This document shows, one piece after another, positions 8,847-17,155 of a DNA stretch of 64,000 nucleotides. The stretch comes from an uncultured Clostridia bacterium (GTDB taxonomy: Bacteria; Bacillota; Clostridia; UBA1381). Below the pieces are notes generated by a model. The model was given only the letters and a program-made list of their open reading frames with translations. It had not been told where the DNA came from and did not search any database. The position numbers and the translations under genes are program-made. The stretch is from assembly GCA_934476675.1 (NCBI GenBank), contig CAKSOE010000001.1:62001-126000 (forward strand). Reading direction: 5' to 3'. Each line of letters starts with the position of its first letter. Position 1 is the stretch's first letter.

Positions 8847-9767
8847 GTGACGGAAAAAAGCAGAGGAATCCTCGCAAAGCTTGCGCTGCTCAGCGCTACA
8901 ATTATTTGGGGGTCAACATTTTTTATAATGGAGGACGCGATTAAAAATATAGGCATATTTACACTACTTGCTTTCAGATTTATCGGAGCCGGAATACTTT
9001 TGGGTGCAATATTACATAAAAAGCTTAAAAATATTGACCGCAGCTATCTTTTGTGCGGTGCGATTATGGGGGTATTTGTGATTTCGGCGTATATTGCCCA
9101 GACCTACGGGCTTAAAGACGATGGTACAACTGCCGGAAAAAATGCGTTTCTGACCGCTATATACTGTATTATAGTGCCGTTTATGTTCTGGGGCGTTGCA
9201 AAGGTGCGTCCGGACGGCTACAACATAATTGCGGCGCTCCTGTGTCTGTTCGGAGTGACGCTTGTTTCAATGGACGGCAGCGGCTTCGGAAGCATATGCA
9301 AAGGCGACTGGCTGACGCTTTTGGGAGGAGTATTTTATGCTTGTCATATGGTATCGGTATCAATATTTTCCAAAAACAGAGATGTATTGCTGCTTACGGC
9401 AATACAATTTATAACGGCAGGCTTGATTGCGCTTGTTCCGGCGCTGATGTTTGATAAAATGCCCCAAAGCTTTCCAATGTCAGGAGTGACCGCGATTTTA
9501 TATCTGACCGTTATGGCAACGTGTGTGTGCTATATCTTGCAGAATGTGGGTCAAAAATTCACGCCGCCATCGTCTGCGGCGCTGATTTTAAGCCTTGAAG
9601 CGGTTTTTGGGGTTATATTCTCGATGATATTTTCGGGTGAGCGCCTTACTTTCAGACTTTTTATGGGATTTGCCGTAATATTTGCGGCAATAATCATATC
9701 GGAATTAAAGCCTAAATTAAGTCTTAAAAGCGCACGCAAAAAATCAGTCCGATCTTTTTGTGATTGA
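8847..9767 (+). CDS. EamA/DMT-family membrane transporter
   Basis: A drug/metabolite-superfamily transporter of about 306 aa with ten predicted hydrophobic segments in two EamA repeats. The first begins LALLSATIIWGSTFFIM; the second starts around GDWLTLLGGVFYACHMV. The substrate cannot be predicted. The frame is open to 8751. I prefer GTG 8847 (MTEKSRGIL...), with AAGGG 11 bases upstream; ATG 8838 is too close to the same AAGGG. The last 24 bases overlap the convergent GTPase-NYN gene, so the two mRNAs have complementary 3' ends. Confidence 0.85.
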   Translation: MTEKSRGILAKLALLSATIIWGSTFFIMEDAIKNIGIFTLLAFRFIGAGILLGAILHKKLKNIDRSYLLCGAIMGVFVISAYIAQTYGLKDDGTTAGKNAFLTAIYCIIVPFMFWGVAKVRPDGYNIIAALLCLFGVTLVSMDGSGFGSICKGDWLTLLGGVFYACHMVSVSIFSKNRDVLLLTAIQFITAGLIALVPALMFDKMPQSFPMSGVTAILYLTVMATCVCYILQNVGQKFTPPSSAALILSLEAVFGVIFSMIFSGERLTFRLFMGFAVIFAAIIISELKPKLSLKSARKKSVRSFCD

Positions 9768-12320
9768 CGGAACTTTGTCGATTGACTGATTGTTATTTTT
9801 TACAAATTCACGCATTTCCTGCTCGGCGGTTTCTACCTCGGTATGAAATTCGCCGGCGCTGGTGCGCCTTGCGCCATGCCCGAAAATTATCATCTGTTCA
9901 AGATTATCGGAGGTTGCGACTCTTACGCGATAATTTTTGCAAAGCTCTCGGCTTGTCTTTTCTATATATGCGTCCGCAGTTTCTGCCTCTTTTGTATAAA
10001 CTACGGAAACGCCGTGTATGTTTTCGATTTCTCTTTGCATACCATTAACCTTGTATGCGTCAAATACAAGTATAACATTGTTTTGACGCATTGCCCGATA
10101 GTTACATATTCTGCTTATCAGAAGAATACGTGCGTCATCAAGGCTTTTCTCGGCAACCTTTTTAAGCTCGTCCCATGCAAATACAATGTTGTAGCCGTCT
10201 ATCAGAAGATATTCGGGCAGAACAGGGGAGACCTTTGTTTTATATGAGGTTTTCTCTTTGGTGGTTTTGAGCTTTTGAGGGAGCTTTCTTTGGATTTTGC
10301 CGTATGTCTGCTCGAATATTCTTAAAAGTTCATCATCTCCGGCAAGAATTGCGGAGGAAGTGCGTGGTGCGGCAGGGGGTGTGATTTCTTCTTCACGCAG
10401 TTTCATTGCGGGAATGTGCATATAATCAAAAACCTTGTCCCATTTAACGATAAATCCGCTTCCGTGTGCGCAGAAAACAGAATCCGCACTGTTGTCGGGG
10501 TCACTTTCACAGTCATATCCGATTTTGCTTACAATTTCTTCTTGATTTTTACACGGTTCGTAGCCTTTGAATATACATTGAAGTCTGCCGCGTCCGCGTG
10601 TGTAGGAAATAACCTCCTTATGGTATTCGCGTATTGCCGAAATCGGTGCACTGCCGGTAATAACAGACATTTCGCCGTCTGTTAAAGGCGCAGAAAAATC
10701 CGCACCCATTTGCTGAAGGTCGGTCATTGCTCGTCCGGCGGATTCGGTGGGGATTTCAAGCGAAAAATCATAATACGGTTCAAGAAGTATACTGTTTGCC
10801 TGCATAAGTCCCTGGCGCACGGCACGATATGTCGCCTGGCGGAAATCGCCGCCCTCGGTATGCTTTTGGTGCGCTCTGCCGTTTATGAGCGTTATTTTCA
10901 TATCCGTTATAGGCGAGCCTGTAAGTACGCCTGTATGAGTTTTTTCTTTAAGATGTGTAAGAATAAGCCTTTGCCAGTTTTTATTCAGAACATCCTCGCT
11001 GCAACGTGAGGAAAACGTCAGACCGCTGCCGCGCGGTGCGCTTTCCAAAAGCAGATGTACCTCGGCATAGTGCCGCAAAGGCTCATAGTGTCCGACGCCC
11101 TCCACAGTATCTGAAATTGTTTCTTTGTATATGATACTGCCGTCCTCAAATTCAACGCTTATACCGAAACGTTCTGCAAGGATGCGTTTTAAAACCTCAA
11201 GCTGAACTTCACCCATAATCTGAATATCTATTTTTCTCAAACGCTCATTCCATATAATGTGAAGCTGAGTTTCCTCCTGTTCAAGCTTTCTGAATACAGC
11301 CAATACTTCGTTTATGTCCGTGCCGTCCGTTATTTTTACCGAATATGTGAACACGGGTTCGCATACGAGCGGCAAGGAATTTTTTTCAAATCCCAGTCCC
11401 TCGCCGGCAACAGCTTTTGTAAGTCCCGTTACCGCACAGATACTTCCGGCAAATGCCTCCTGCACACTCTGATATTTTGTGCCGGAATAAATGCGTACTT
11501 CATTTGCTTTTTCGCTCCACGTACCGTTTGAAAGAATAGTCTTTACTTTCAGACTTCCTCCGGTTATTTTCATATATGCCAGCCTGCGGCCTTTGTCGTC
11601 ATCGGCAATTTTGAAAATTTTTGCTCCGAAGCTTTCGGGATAACTTTTATTTTGAGTGTAAAAATCGAGTGCTTTAAGAAATTCTCCGACACCGTCATTT
11701 TTTAAAGCCGAACCGAAAAAGCACGGGAAAATCTTTCCTGCGGCAATTGCGGAAACGAGCGATGTGTGACTTATTTTATCGGTTTCGGTATATTCTTCCA
11801 GCAGTGAATCGTCTGCCATTGCGGCTGATTCAAAAAAATCCGAGTTCTGATTTTCAAAATCAAGACAGGCATCGGAAAGCCTTTTCTTTAAATCCGAACA
11901 GACGGATTTTTTATCAAAAGAGGGAAGATCTGTTTTATTTACGAATATAAATGTCGGGATGTTATAGCGCCTTAACAGCCGCCAAAGCGTTTCGGTATGA
12001 CTTTGCACGCCGTCCGAACCGCTTATCACAAGTATTGCATAATCAAGCACTGCAAGCGTTCGTTCGGTTTCCGATGCAAAATCCACGTGTCCCGGGGTGT
12101 CAAGCAGGGTAAACTCTGCGTCGCTTGTATGAAGTACGGCTTGCTTTGAAAAAATTGTTATGCCGCGGTCGCGTTCAATTTCATTTGTGTCAAGAAACGA
12201 ATCGCCGTGGTCCACTCTGCCTTGACGCATTATTTCTCCCGAAAGATATAAAAGTCCCTCCGACAGCGTAGTTTTGCCTGAATCAACATGAGCAAGTATT
12301 CCGATAACCAGTCTTTTCAT
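9744..12320 (-). CDS. TetM-like ribosome-protection GTPase fused to a C-terminal NYN (YacP/Rae1-like) RNase domain
   Basis: An 858-aa protein. Residues 1 to about 640 are a full-length EF-G-like factor of the TetM/TetO type: G1 AHVDSGKTT (10-18), G2 RGIT (52-55), G3 DTPGH (74-78), G4 NKTD (128-131), then domains II-V. After a basic linker (about 650-704), residues 705 to about 845 form a NYN/PIN-like domain with all four acidic motifs: IDGYN (D708), VFDAY (D754), ADAYIE (D783) and TSDN (D805). TetM-family factors enter the ribosomal A site, and the YacP homologue Rae1 of Bacillus is known to cleave mRNA there. The fusion therefore suggests a GTPase-delivered A-site nuclease (inference). Tetracycline protection is possible but unproven. 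Confidence 0.9.
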   Translation of the reverse strand: MKRLVIGILAHVDSGKTTLSEGLLYLSGEIMRQGRVDHGDSFLDTNEIERDRGITIFSKQAVLHTSDAEFTLLDTPGHVDFASETERTLAVLDYAILVISGSDGVQSHTETLWRLLRRYNIPTFIFVNKTDLPSFDKKSVCSDLKKRLSDACLDFENQNSDFFESAAMADDSLLEEYTETDKISHTSLVSAIAAGKIFPCFFGSALKNDGVGEFLKALDFYTQNKSYPESFGAKIFKIADDDKGRRLAYMKITGGSLKVKTILSNGTWSEKANEVRIYSGTKYQSVQEAFAGSICAVTGLTKAVAGEGLGFEKNSLPLVCEPVFTYSVKITDGTDINEVLAVFRKLEQEETQLHIIWNERLRKIDIQIMGEVQLEVLKRILAERFGISVEFEDGSIIYKETISDTVEGVGHYEPLRHYAEVHLLLESAPRGSGLTFSSRCSEDVLNKNWQRLILTHLKEKTHTGVLTGSPITDMKITLINGRAHQKHTEGGDFRQATYRAVRQGLMQANSILLEPYYDFSLEIPTESAGRAMTDLQQMGADFSAPLTDGEMSVITGSAPISAIREYHKEVISYTRGRGRLQCIFKGYEPCKNQEEIVSKIGYDCESDPDNSADSVFCAHGSGFIVKWDKVFDYMHIPAMKLREEEITPPAAPRTSSAILAGDDELLRIFEQTYGKIQRKLPQKLKTTKEKTSYKTKVSPVLPEYLLIDGYNIVFAWDELKKVAEKSLDDARILLISRICNYRAMRQNNVILVFDAYKVNGMQREIENIHGVSVVYTKEAETADAYIEKTSRELCKNYRVRVATSDNLEQMIIFGHGARRTSAGEFHTEVETAEQEMREFVKNNNQSIDKVPSITKRSD

Positions 12321-12460
12321 AACAAGCCGATGCTCCTTTCTGAATTGGTATTTATATTATAACATAATATTCCGAAGTTGTCCAGTTAGGCATAAGCCTA
12401 TGATTACAGCGGCGGTACAAAAATTTTTTTGTGAAAAATGTAAAAAAACGAATAAAAATG

Positions 12461-12489
12461 TTGACAATTATAAAAAAGTGTGCAATAAT
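12461..12489 (+). promoter_or_regulatory. Sigma-A promoter of the lysine riboswitch operon
   Basis: Perfect -35 TTGACA (12461-12466) with AATAAT (12484-12489) at 17-bp spacing. An alternative TATAAT (12489-12494) lies at a less favourable 22 bp. The riboswitch aptamer begins about 25 bases downstream. Confidence 0.65.
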
Positions 12490-12514
12490 ATAATCGGAAG
12501 TCAATTATAAAGAA

Positions 12515-12675
12515 ACCAACTAACGGTAGAGGTGCGGTGTTTATAAGTAACTCGGTTTCAAATCGGCAGATGAAACCGTGCAAAAGGAGATACCGCCGAA
12601 ATATACGGCAAAGCTGCCGCTGTGCTGTGTATTGGGGTGTAACAGAATATGTTGCAGACTGTCACTTTTGTGAAG
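12515..12675 (+). ncRNA. Lysine riboswitch (L box)
   Basis: Conserved L-box blocks occur in order. GGTAGAGGTGCGG (12525-12537) is the P1/P2 loop-E region. AAGTAAC follows. The AAAGGAGATACCGCCGAAAT segment (from about 12582) matches the conserved GGAG...GCCGAA core. The 3' GACTGTCAC (ending 12665) is the hallmark closing element. It is followed by an intrinsic terminator and an amino-acid ABC transporter, so excess lysine should stop transcription before the transporter genes. Exact boundaries are approximate. Confidence 0.92.
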
Positions 12676-12709
12676 CGCTATCTTATAGTATAAAGTACAT
12701 GAATTATTA

Positions 12710-12750
12710 AACCGCGTACGTTAAACTATTTAGCGTTCGTGGTTTTTTTA
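12710..12750 (+). terminator. Riboswitch expression-platform terminator
   Basis: The stem ACCGCGTACGTTAAA / TTTAGCGTTCGTGGT (with G-U pairs) is followed by seven T. It lies between the L-box aptamer and the transporter start codon, the usual place for a transcription-terminating expression platform. Confidence 0.85.
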
Positions 12751-12800
12751 TACCCGTCATGGGCGGTTGACAAAAATATTTTAAAAGGTGGTAAAGACAT

Positions 12801-13631
12801 ATGAAAAAGATTATTTCACTTTTACTGGCGGTAACTGCGGCTATCGGTATGGCAGGCTGCGGCTCAAATCAGTCAAACAGCGCAAAAAAGGACGAGGACG
12901 TTTTGCGTGTGGGTATGGAATGTAACTACGCTCCGTATAACTGGTCACAGCAGGATAATTCAAACGGTGCGGTTGCTATTTCAAACGTTGACAATATGAA
13001 TACCAATGGATATGACGTTCAGGTTGCCGAAAAGATTGCAAAAAGTCTCGGCAAAAAGCTTGAAATTTGTGCCTATGAATGGGACAGTCTTATTCCGGGT
13101 GTGCAGTCGGGAAATCTTGACATGATTATTGCAGGCATGAGTCCGACATCGGAAAGAAAAGAAAAAATCGACTTTTCAAATAATTACTATACGTCGAACC
13201 TTGTTATTGTAACGAAAAAAGACGCGCTTACGGACGTTAAAACAATTGCAGATTTAAAGGGTAAGAAAATTGCGGCACAGTCGGGAACATTCCACCTGAC
13301 GGCTCTTACAGAACAGACAGAAGCACAGGTAAGCGAAATTGCGGACTTCACGACTATGTTTATGGCATTAAGCGCCGGAACAATAGAAGGATATGTTGCA
13401 GAGGAACCTACAGCTATGTCGGTATGCCAGGATGCGGCTTACAGCTATATTCCGCTTGAAAACAACAAGACAGGATTTAAGGTTGAGGAGGACGAGGTAA
13501 GCATCGCGGTAGGCGTTAAGAAAGGCTCGGAGCTTAAAGAAAAGATTAACGGAGCGCTTGAAGGTTTCGACTCGGAAGCACAGAAAGAGCTTATGCTTGA
13601 AATGGTTAAAATAGCTCCTACGGAAGAATAA
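12801..13631 (+). CDS. Amino-acid ABC transporter, substrate-binding lipoprotein (probably lysine)
   Basis: Extracellular solute-binding protein family 3, 276 aa. It has a lipoprotein signal with lipobox GMAGC (lipidated Cys20). The mature part begins VLRVGMECNYAPYNW, and SLIPGVQSGNLDMIIAGMSPTSERKEKIDFSNNYY is the family core. The upstream lysine riboswitch points to lysine as ligand, which the family sequence alone would not tell. RBS AAAGGTGG. First gene of a three-gene operon. Confidence 0.93.
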   Translation: MKKIISLLLAVTAAIGMAGCGSNQSNSAKKDEDVLRVGMECNYAPYNWSQQDNSNGAVAISNVDNMNTNGYDVQVAEKIAKSLGKKLEICAYEWDSLIPGVQSGNLDMIIAGMSPTSERKEKIDFSNNYYTSNLVIVTKKDALTDVKTIADLKGKKIAAQSGTFHLTALTEQTEAQVSEIADFTTMFMALSAGTIEGYVAEEPTAMSVCQDAAYSYIPLENNKTGFKVEEDEVSIAVGVKKGSELKEKINGALEGFDSEAQKELMLEMVKIAPTEE

Positions 13632-13642
13632 GGTAGATTATT

Positions 13643-14410
13643 ATGGCTGATTTTTTTAGAGAAGTAATAAATATTCTGGTACAGTATAAGGATTACTTCA
13701 TTCAGGGTGTCGGATATACGATGCTTATTGCGCTTGTCGGCACTACTGTCGGATTGGTAATCGGACTGATTACGGGAATTATAAGAACAATTCCAAAAAC
13801 AAAAAATCCGTTTGTAAGGGTGATTTTGAAGATAGTAAATGCGGTTATAAGTATTTATGTAGAAATTTTCAGAGGAACTCCGATGATGGTACAGGCAATG
13901 GTAATATTTTGGGGTTATGCGTTTATGAACGACGGCAATACGCTGCCGCTTATTCCGGCAGGTATATTCATTGTGTCAATCAATACCGGCGCATATATGG
14001 CAGAGATTGTTCGCGGAGGTATTATATCTATTGATAAAGGTCAGTTTGAGGGCGCATATTCGATAGGCATGAACCATTGGCAGACAATGATGAGTGTTGT
14101 TGTGCCGCAGACTATGCGAAATATATTGCCGGCAATCAGCAATGAATTTGTAATAAACATAAAGGATACGTCTGTACTTAACGTTATAGGTGTAACAGAG
14201 CTGTATTTCTTTACAGCGAAGATTTCAAAGATGACGTGGTCTATTTTTGAAACATATGTTGTTGCCTGCGTGATATATTTTATACTGACATTCAGCATAA
14301 CTCGGATTTTGAAATTCATAGAACACAAAATCGACGGGCCGTCATCGTATAGCATATACCATTCGTCAACTATGCCTGACGAAAGCTTTACTGCAAAGGA
14401 GGGCAAGTAA
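13643..14410 (+). CDS. Amino-acid ABC transporter, permease
   Basis: Polar amino-acid permease of the HisM/GlnP type, 255 aa, with five hydrophobic segments. The family EAA region EGAYSIGMNHWQTMMSVVVPQTMRNILPA contacts the ATPase. The N-terminal GVGYTMLIALVGTTVGLVIG is typical. It lies 11 bases after the binding-protein stop, and its own stop overlaps the next start by one base (TAATG). One permease gene implies a homodimeric channel. Confidence 0.94.
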   Translation: MADFFREVINILVQYKDYFIQGVGYTMLIALVGTTVGLVIGLITGIIRTIPKTKNPFVRVILKIVNAVISIYVEIFRGTPMMVQAMVIFWGYAFMNDGNTLPLIPAGIFIVSINTGAYMAEIVRGGIISIDKGQFEGAYSIGMNHWQTMMSVVVPQTMRNILPAISNEFVINIKDTSVLNVIGVTELYFFTAKISKMTWSIFETYVVACVIYFILTFSITRILKFIEHKIDGPSSYSIYHSSTMPDESFTAKEGK

Positions 14411-15153
14411 TGAGTGAGAAAAAAATAATTTCTGTCAAAGGACTTAAAAAGTCTTTCGGCGAAAATGAGGTATTGAAAGATATAAATTTTTCGGTCAACT
14501 GCGGCGACGTAACTTGTATTATAGGTTCATCCGGTTCTGGAAAATCAACGATGCTGCGCTGTATAAATCTTCTTGAAGAACCTACCGGCGGCGAGATAAT
14601 ATACAAAGGACAGAATATTCTTGAAACAAAGAATATTCCGGCATACAGAGCAAAGGTAGAAATGGTTTTTCAGAGCTTTAACCTTTTTGAAAATATGACA
14701 GTATTAAAAAACTGTATGGTAGGACAGCGCAAGGTATTAAAGGTTGATAAGGAAACAGCCAAAAAGGAGGCGATGTACTATCTTGAAAAGGTTGGTATGG
14801 CGCCGTATATAAATGCAAAGCCGCGTCAGCTTTCGGGAGGACAGAAGCAAAGAGTGGCTATTGCAAGAGCCCTTGCAATGAAACCGGATGTAATTCTTTT
14901 TGACGAGCCTACTTCAGCGCTTGATCCGCAGATGGTTGGCGAGGTTTTAGGGGTTATTAAGAAGATAGCCAAGGAAGGGCTTACAATGATTATTGTAACA
15001 CATGAAATGGCTTTTGCACGTGATGTTTCAAATCATGTTGTGTTTATGAATAACGGCGTAATTTGCGAAGAGGGAACTCCCGATGAAATATTCACTAATC
15101 CCCAACAGCCTGAGACGAAAGCATTTCTTACAAGATTTATGGGTAAAAATTAA
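14410..15153 (+). CDS. Amino-acid ABC transporter, ATP-binding protein
   Basis: A 247-aa ABC ATPase of the polar amino-acid (GlnQ/HisP) class. Walker A is GSSGSGKST, the Q-loop is VFQSFNLF, the signature is LSGGQKQRVAIARAL, Walker B is VILFDEPTSALDP and the switch His is in VTHEM. It is translationally coupled to the permease. A strong terminator follows. Confidence 0.96.
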   Translation: MSEKKIISVKGLKKSFGENEVLKDINFSVNCGDVTCIIGSSGSGKSTMLRCINLLEEPTGGEIIYKGQNILETKNIPAYRAKVEMVFQSFNLFENMTVLKNCMVGQRKVLKVDKETAKKEAMYYLEKVGMAPYINAKPRQLSGGQKQRVAIARALAMKPDVILFDEPTSALDPQMVGEVLGVIKKIAKEGLTMIIVTHEMAFARDVSNHVVFMNNGVICEEGTPDEIFTNPQQPETKAFLTRFMGKN

Positions 15154-15156
15154 AAC

Positions 15157-15183
15157 AAACGGCAGGCAAAAGCCTGCCGTTTT
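15157..15183 (+). terminator. Bidirectional terminator between the lysine transporter and the AraC regulator
   Basis: Perfect 11-bp stem AAACGGCAGGC / GCCTGCCGTTT with an AAAA loop and T/A runs on both sides. It serves the convergent genes on either strand. Confidence 0.88.
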
Positions 15184-15186
15184 GGA

Positions 15187-16008
15187 TTAGAATCCTCTTG
15201 CCGCTTCACGAAATTCTTCGGGTGTGAGCCCGAATTCGCGTTTGAAAACCGAGCAGAAATAGCTCGAATCCTTGTATCCTACGGAAGCTGCAATATCCTT
15301 GATTTTTCGTGTTGGATACCACATAAGAAAATGCTTTGCAAATTCCATGCGCATATTTTTTAAAATAGTCATCGGTGACATTCCGTAAACTTCATTGAAT
15401 AAACGTCCGAGCTGATTTTCGGAAATATTTATACATTGCGCCATTTGAGCAAGACCGATGTCCTCGCTTATATGAATATTCATCATTTCAAGTACCGGCG
15501 CGAGACGCACGGCTTTTTTATTTTCATGTTTTTTTACCGAATGTTTCAGAAAATCGGAAATCCGAACCACAAGACTGTACATCATTGCAGAGGTAAGCTT
15601 GAAGCGGCTTTCGCTCAAAGCGTAGTTTGCCGTGTAAAGCTCATTCATCGAATTAAGTATTTCGCTGTATTTTTCACCCAAATGTATGACGTTTGTTTTT
15701 TCAAAGCCGAGATAATCAAGTATTTTCGCCGTGTCCGCACCGTTAAAAACAACAAAAAATATCTGCCATGTACTGTCAATAGGGTAGTATTCGTGCGGAA
15801 TATTAGAACGGAAGAAAAACAAATCCCCCTTTTGTATCCGGTGTGTTTCTTTGTTCTCGTCAATAAATACGCCGTTTCCTCCCGTACACAGCGAAAGCTG
15901 ACAGGAAACATATCCTGCGGGGCGGCGTATCGGTTCTTGCTTATGCTCGCTTATACCTATAAGGCATATCGGTAAAATATCCAAAAGCTCAAGAATACTG
16001 TTTGCCAT
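15187..16008 (-). CDS. AraC-family transcriptional regulator with cupin sensor domain
   Basis: A 273-aa regulator. The N-terminal AraC-type cupin (HRIQKGDLFFFRSNIPHEYYP) probably binds a sugar or related effector. The C-terminal double helix-turn-helix contains ISENQLGRLFNEVYGMSP and the signature IAASVGYKDSSYFCSVFKREFGLTPEEFR. An in-frame start exists at 16038, but GAGAGGAA just before the ATG at 16006-16008 decides for MANSILELLD. No target operon is adjacent, so the effector is unknown. Confidence 0.88.
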   Translation of the reverse strand: MANSILELLDILPICLIGISEHKQEPIRRPAGYVSCQLSLCTGGNGVFIDENKETHRIQKGDLFFFRSNIPHEYYPIDSTWQIFFVVFNGADTAKILDYLGFEKTNVIHLGEKYSEILNSMNELYTANYALSESRFKLTSAMMYSLVVRISDFLKHSVKKHENKKAVRLAPVLEMMNIHISEDIGLAQMAQCINISENQLGRLFNEVYGMSPMTILKNMRMEFAKHFLMWYPTRKIKDIAASVGYKDSSYFCSVFKREFGLTPEEFREAARGF

Positions 16009-16088
16009 ATGAGTTCCTCTCTTTGCAGATATTATCAAATATAATTATACAGCCAAATGAGCGGAATGTCAATTAAAAACCGAAAAAT

Positions 16089-16439
16089 TCATCTGCCGAT
16101 TATTGCGCCGAGAAATCCCGAAAGTAAGGCCCCGAGCGTCACGGCTAAAAAATGCATATCAAAATGTATGCCGCCGTTTACAGAAAACGAGATAATCCAA
16201 AGAAGGACAAGAAACAGAATACTTACCGACATCGCATGGAAAAGCGCCTTGCTTTCGGAGGTGCGTACAGCGCTTATAGCGCCGAGAAGTATTCCGAGAG
16301 CTGCTCCGATATACACCATAACATTTGAAACGCCTTCGCTTATGGGTGTAAAATATGATAAAAGTGCGGTTATAAAAATCAATGCGGCTGAAATAACTAT
16401 GGCAATCAGCACGCCGCAGAGGACAGAACGAATTCTCAT
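16089..16439 (-). CDS. TIGR04086-family small membrane protein
   Basis: A 116-aa integral membrane protein with four hydrophobic segments, and GAALGILLGAISAVRTSESKA and LGALLSGFLGAIIGR glycine-rich helices. It matches the TIGR04086/YrzE family commonly found beside yajC in Clostridia. No function is established that I know of. Its Shine-Dalgarno GGAGG lies inside the right arm of the preceding hairpin (16443-16489), so translation may depend on whether that hairpin forms. Confidence 0.8.
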   Translation of the reverse strand: MRIRSVLCGVLIAIVISAALIFITALLSYFTPISEGVSNVMVYIGAALGILLGAISAVRTSESKALFHAMSVSILFLVLLWIISFSVNGGIHFDMHFLAVTLGALLSGFLGAIIGR

Positions 16440-16442
16440 AAT

Positions 16443-16489
16443 AAAAAACCTCCATAATATATTGTTAATAATATACTATGGAGGTTTTT
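16443..16489 (-). terminator. Hairpin between yajC and the TIGR04086 gene, overlapping the latter's RBS
   Basis: Arms AAAAACCTCCATA and TATGGAGGTTTTT form a 13-bp perfect stem with an AT-rich loop. On the minus strand it ends in a T-run, so it could terminate yajC transcription. The same arm contains the GGAGG Shine-Dalgarno of the next gene (ATG at 16439). Confidence 0.7.
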
Positions 16490-16501
16490 GGATATTAGAA
16501 C

Positions 16502-16894
16502 TTAGTTTGTCTGCTTTTTCTCAACAGATTTAATGCTGTCACGTTCCATTTTAACAAATGATTTTTCATCGGGAGTGCCGACGTTTCCGGTTTCGATAAT
16601 AACAAAATTATCCTTAATCTTTGATATTTTTCCGCAGATGCCGCCGATTGTAACAACCTTATCGCCAACCTTTAAAGCGTTAATCATAGCTCTTGTTTCT
16701 TTCTCTTTCTTTCTCTGAGGACGAATCATCATAAAATAGAGAAGAACAATAATTAAAATCATCGGCGCGAACGAAACCAACGCCGCAACGGGACCTGCAA
16801 CTTCTCCTGTGGGAACGTTGGCGTTTGCCTGCTGTTGCGTGGTGGCAGTTGTCTGTTCGTTGTCTGCAAAAGCTGTTATTTCAAAAAAATCCAT
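16502..16894 (-). CDS. yajC: Preprotein translocase subunit YajC
   Basis: Accessory subunit of the Sec translocon, 130 aa. One transmembrane helix (VAALVSFAPMILIIVLLYFMMI, about residues 36-57) is followed by the diagnostic RPQRKKEKE and a KVGDKVVTIGGICGKI beta-domain. The N-terminal extension rich in Thr/Gln (TATTQQQANANVP) is longer than usual. tgt, secD and secF, the common neighbours, are not here. RBS GGAG lies upstream of the ATG. Confidence 0.92.
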   Translation of the reverse strand: MDFFEITAFADNEQTTATTQQQANANVPTGEVAGPVAALVSFAPMILIIVLLYFMMIRPQRKKEKETRAMINALKVGDKVVTIGGICGKISKIKDNFVIIETGNVGTPDEKSFVKMERDSIKSVEKKQTN

Positions 16895-17155
16895 AATTTT
16901 TCTCCTTTGATAAATAATATTAGGCGATTGTAAAATTCAAAAAAACCATAGTTACACCATTTTTTTTGGTATATTATATTTATTCATTTTCTCTGTATTA
17001 AACGCATAAATATTCATTAATCTGCTGAAATGGCAGTAAATACGTAATTTATACAGTGGACATTTTACAATTACCTATAAATAATATAACATTACTATTA
17101 TACTATATACAGTACATTTTTGCAAGTAAAAATTGTAAATTAATTTTAAATTTTT

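Noticed and set aside
9843..11531. Several plus-strand frames of 60-134 codons
   Set aside because: Antisense to the GTPase-NYN gene, with implausible Cys/Phe/Tyr-rich translations.
9744..12320. Acquired tetracycline-resistance gene
   Set aside because: TetM-like by family but 858 aa with a nuclease fusion, no mobile-element context and base composition like its neighbours; better treated as a chromosomal translation factor of unknown role.
12540..12570. tRNA-like TTCAAATC motif
   Set aside because: Lies inside the lysine riboswitch; no cloverleaf or acceptor stem.
16895..17155. Gene in the 260-base yajC-mecA gap
   Set aside because: Very AT-rich, stops in all frames, no RBS; only a weak widely spaced inverted repeat (GATTGTAAAAT / ATTTTACAATTA).
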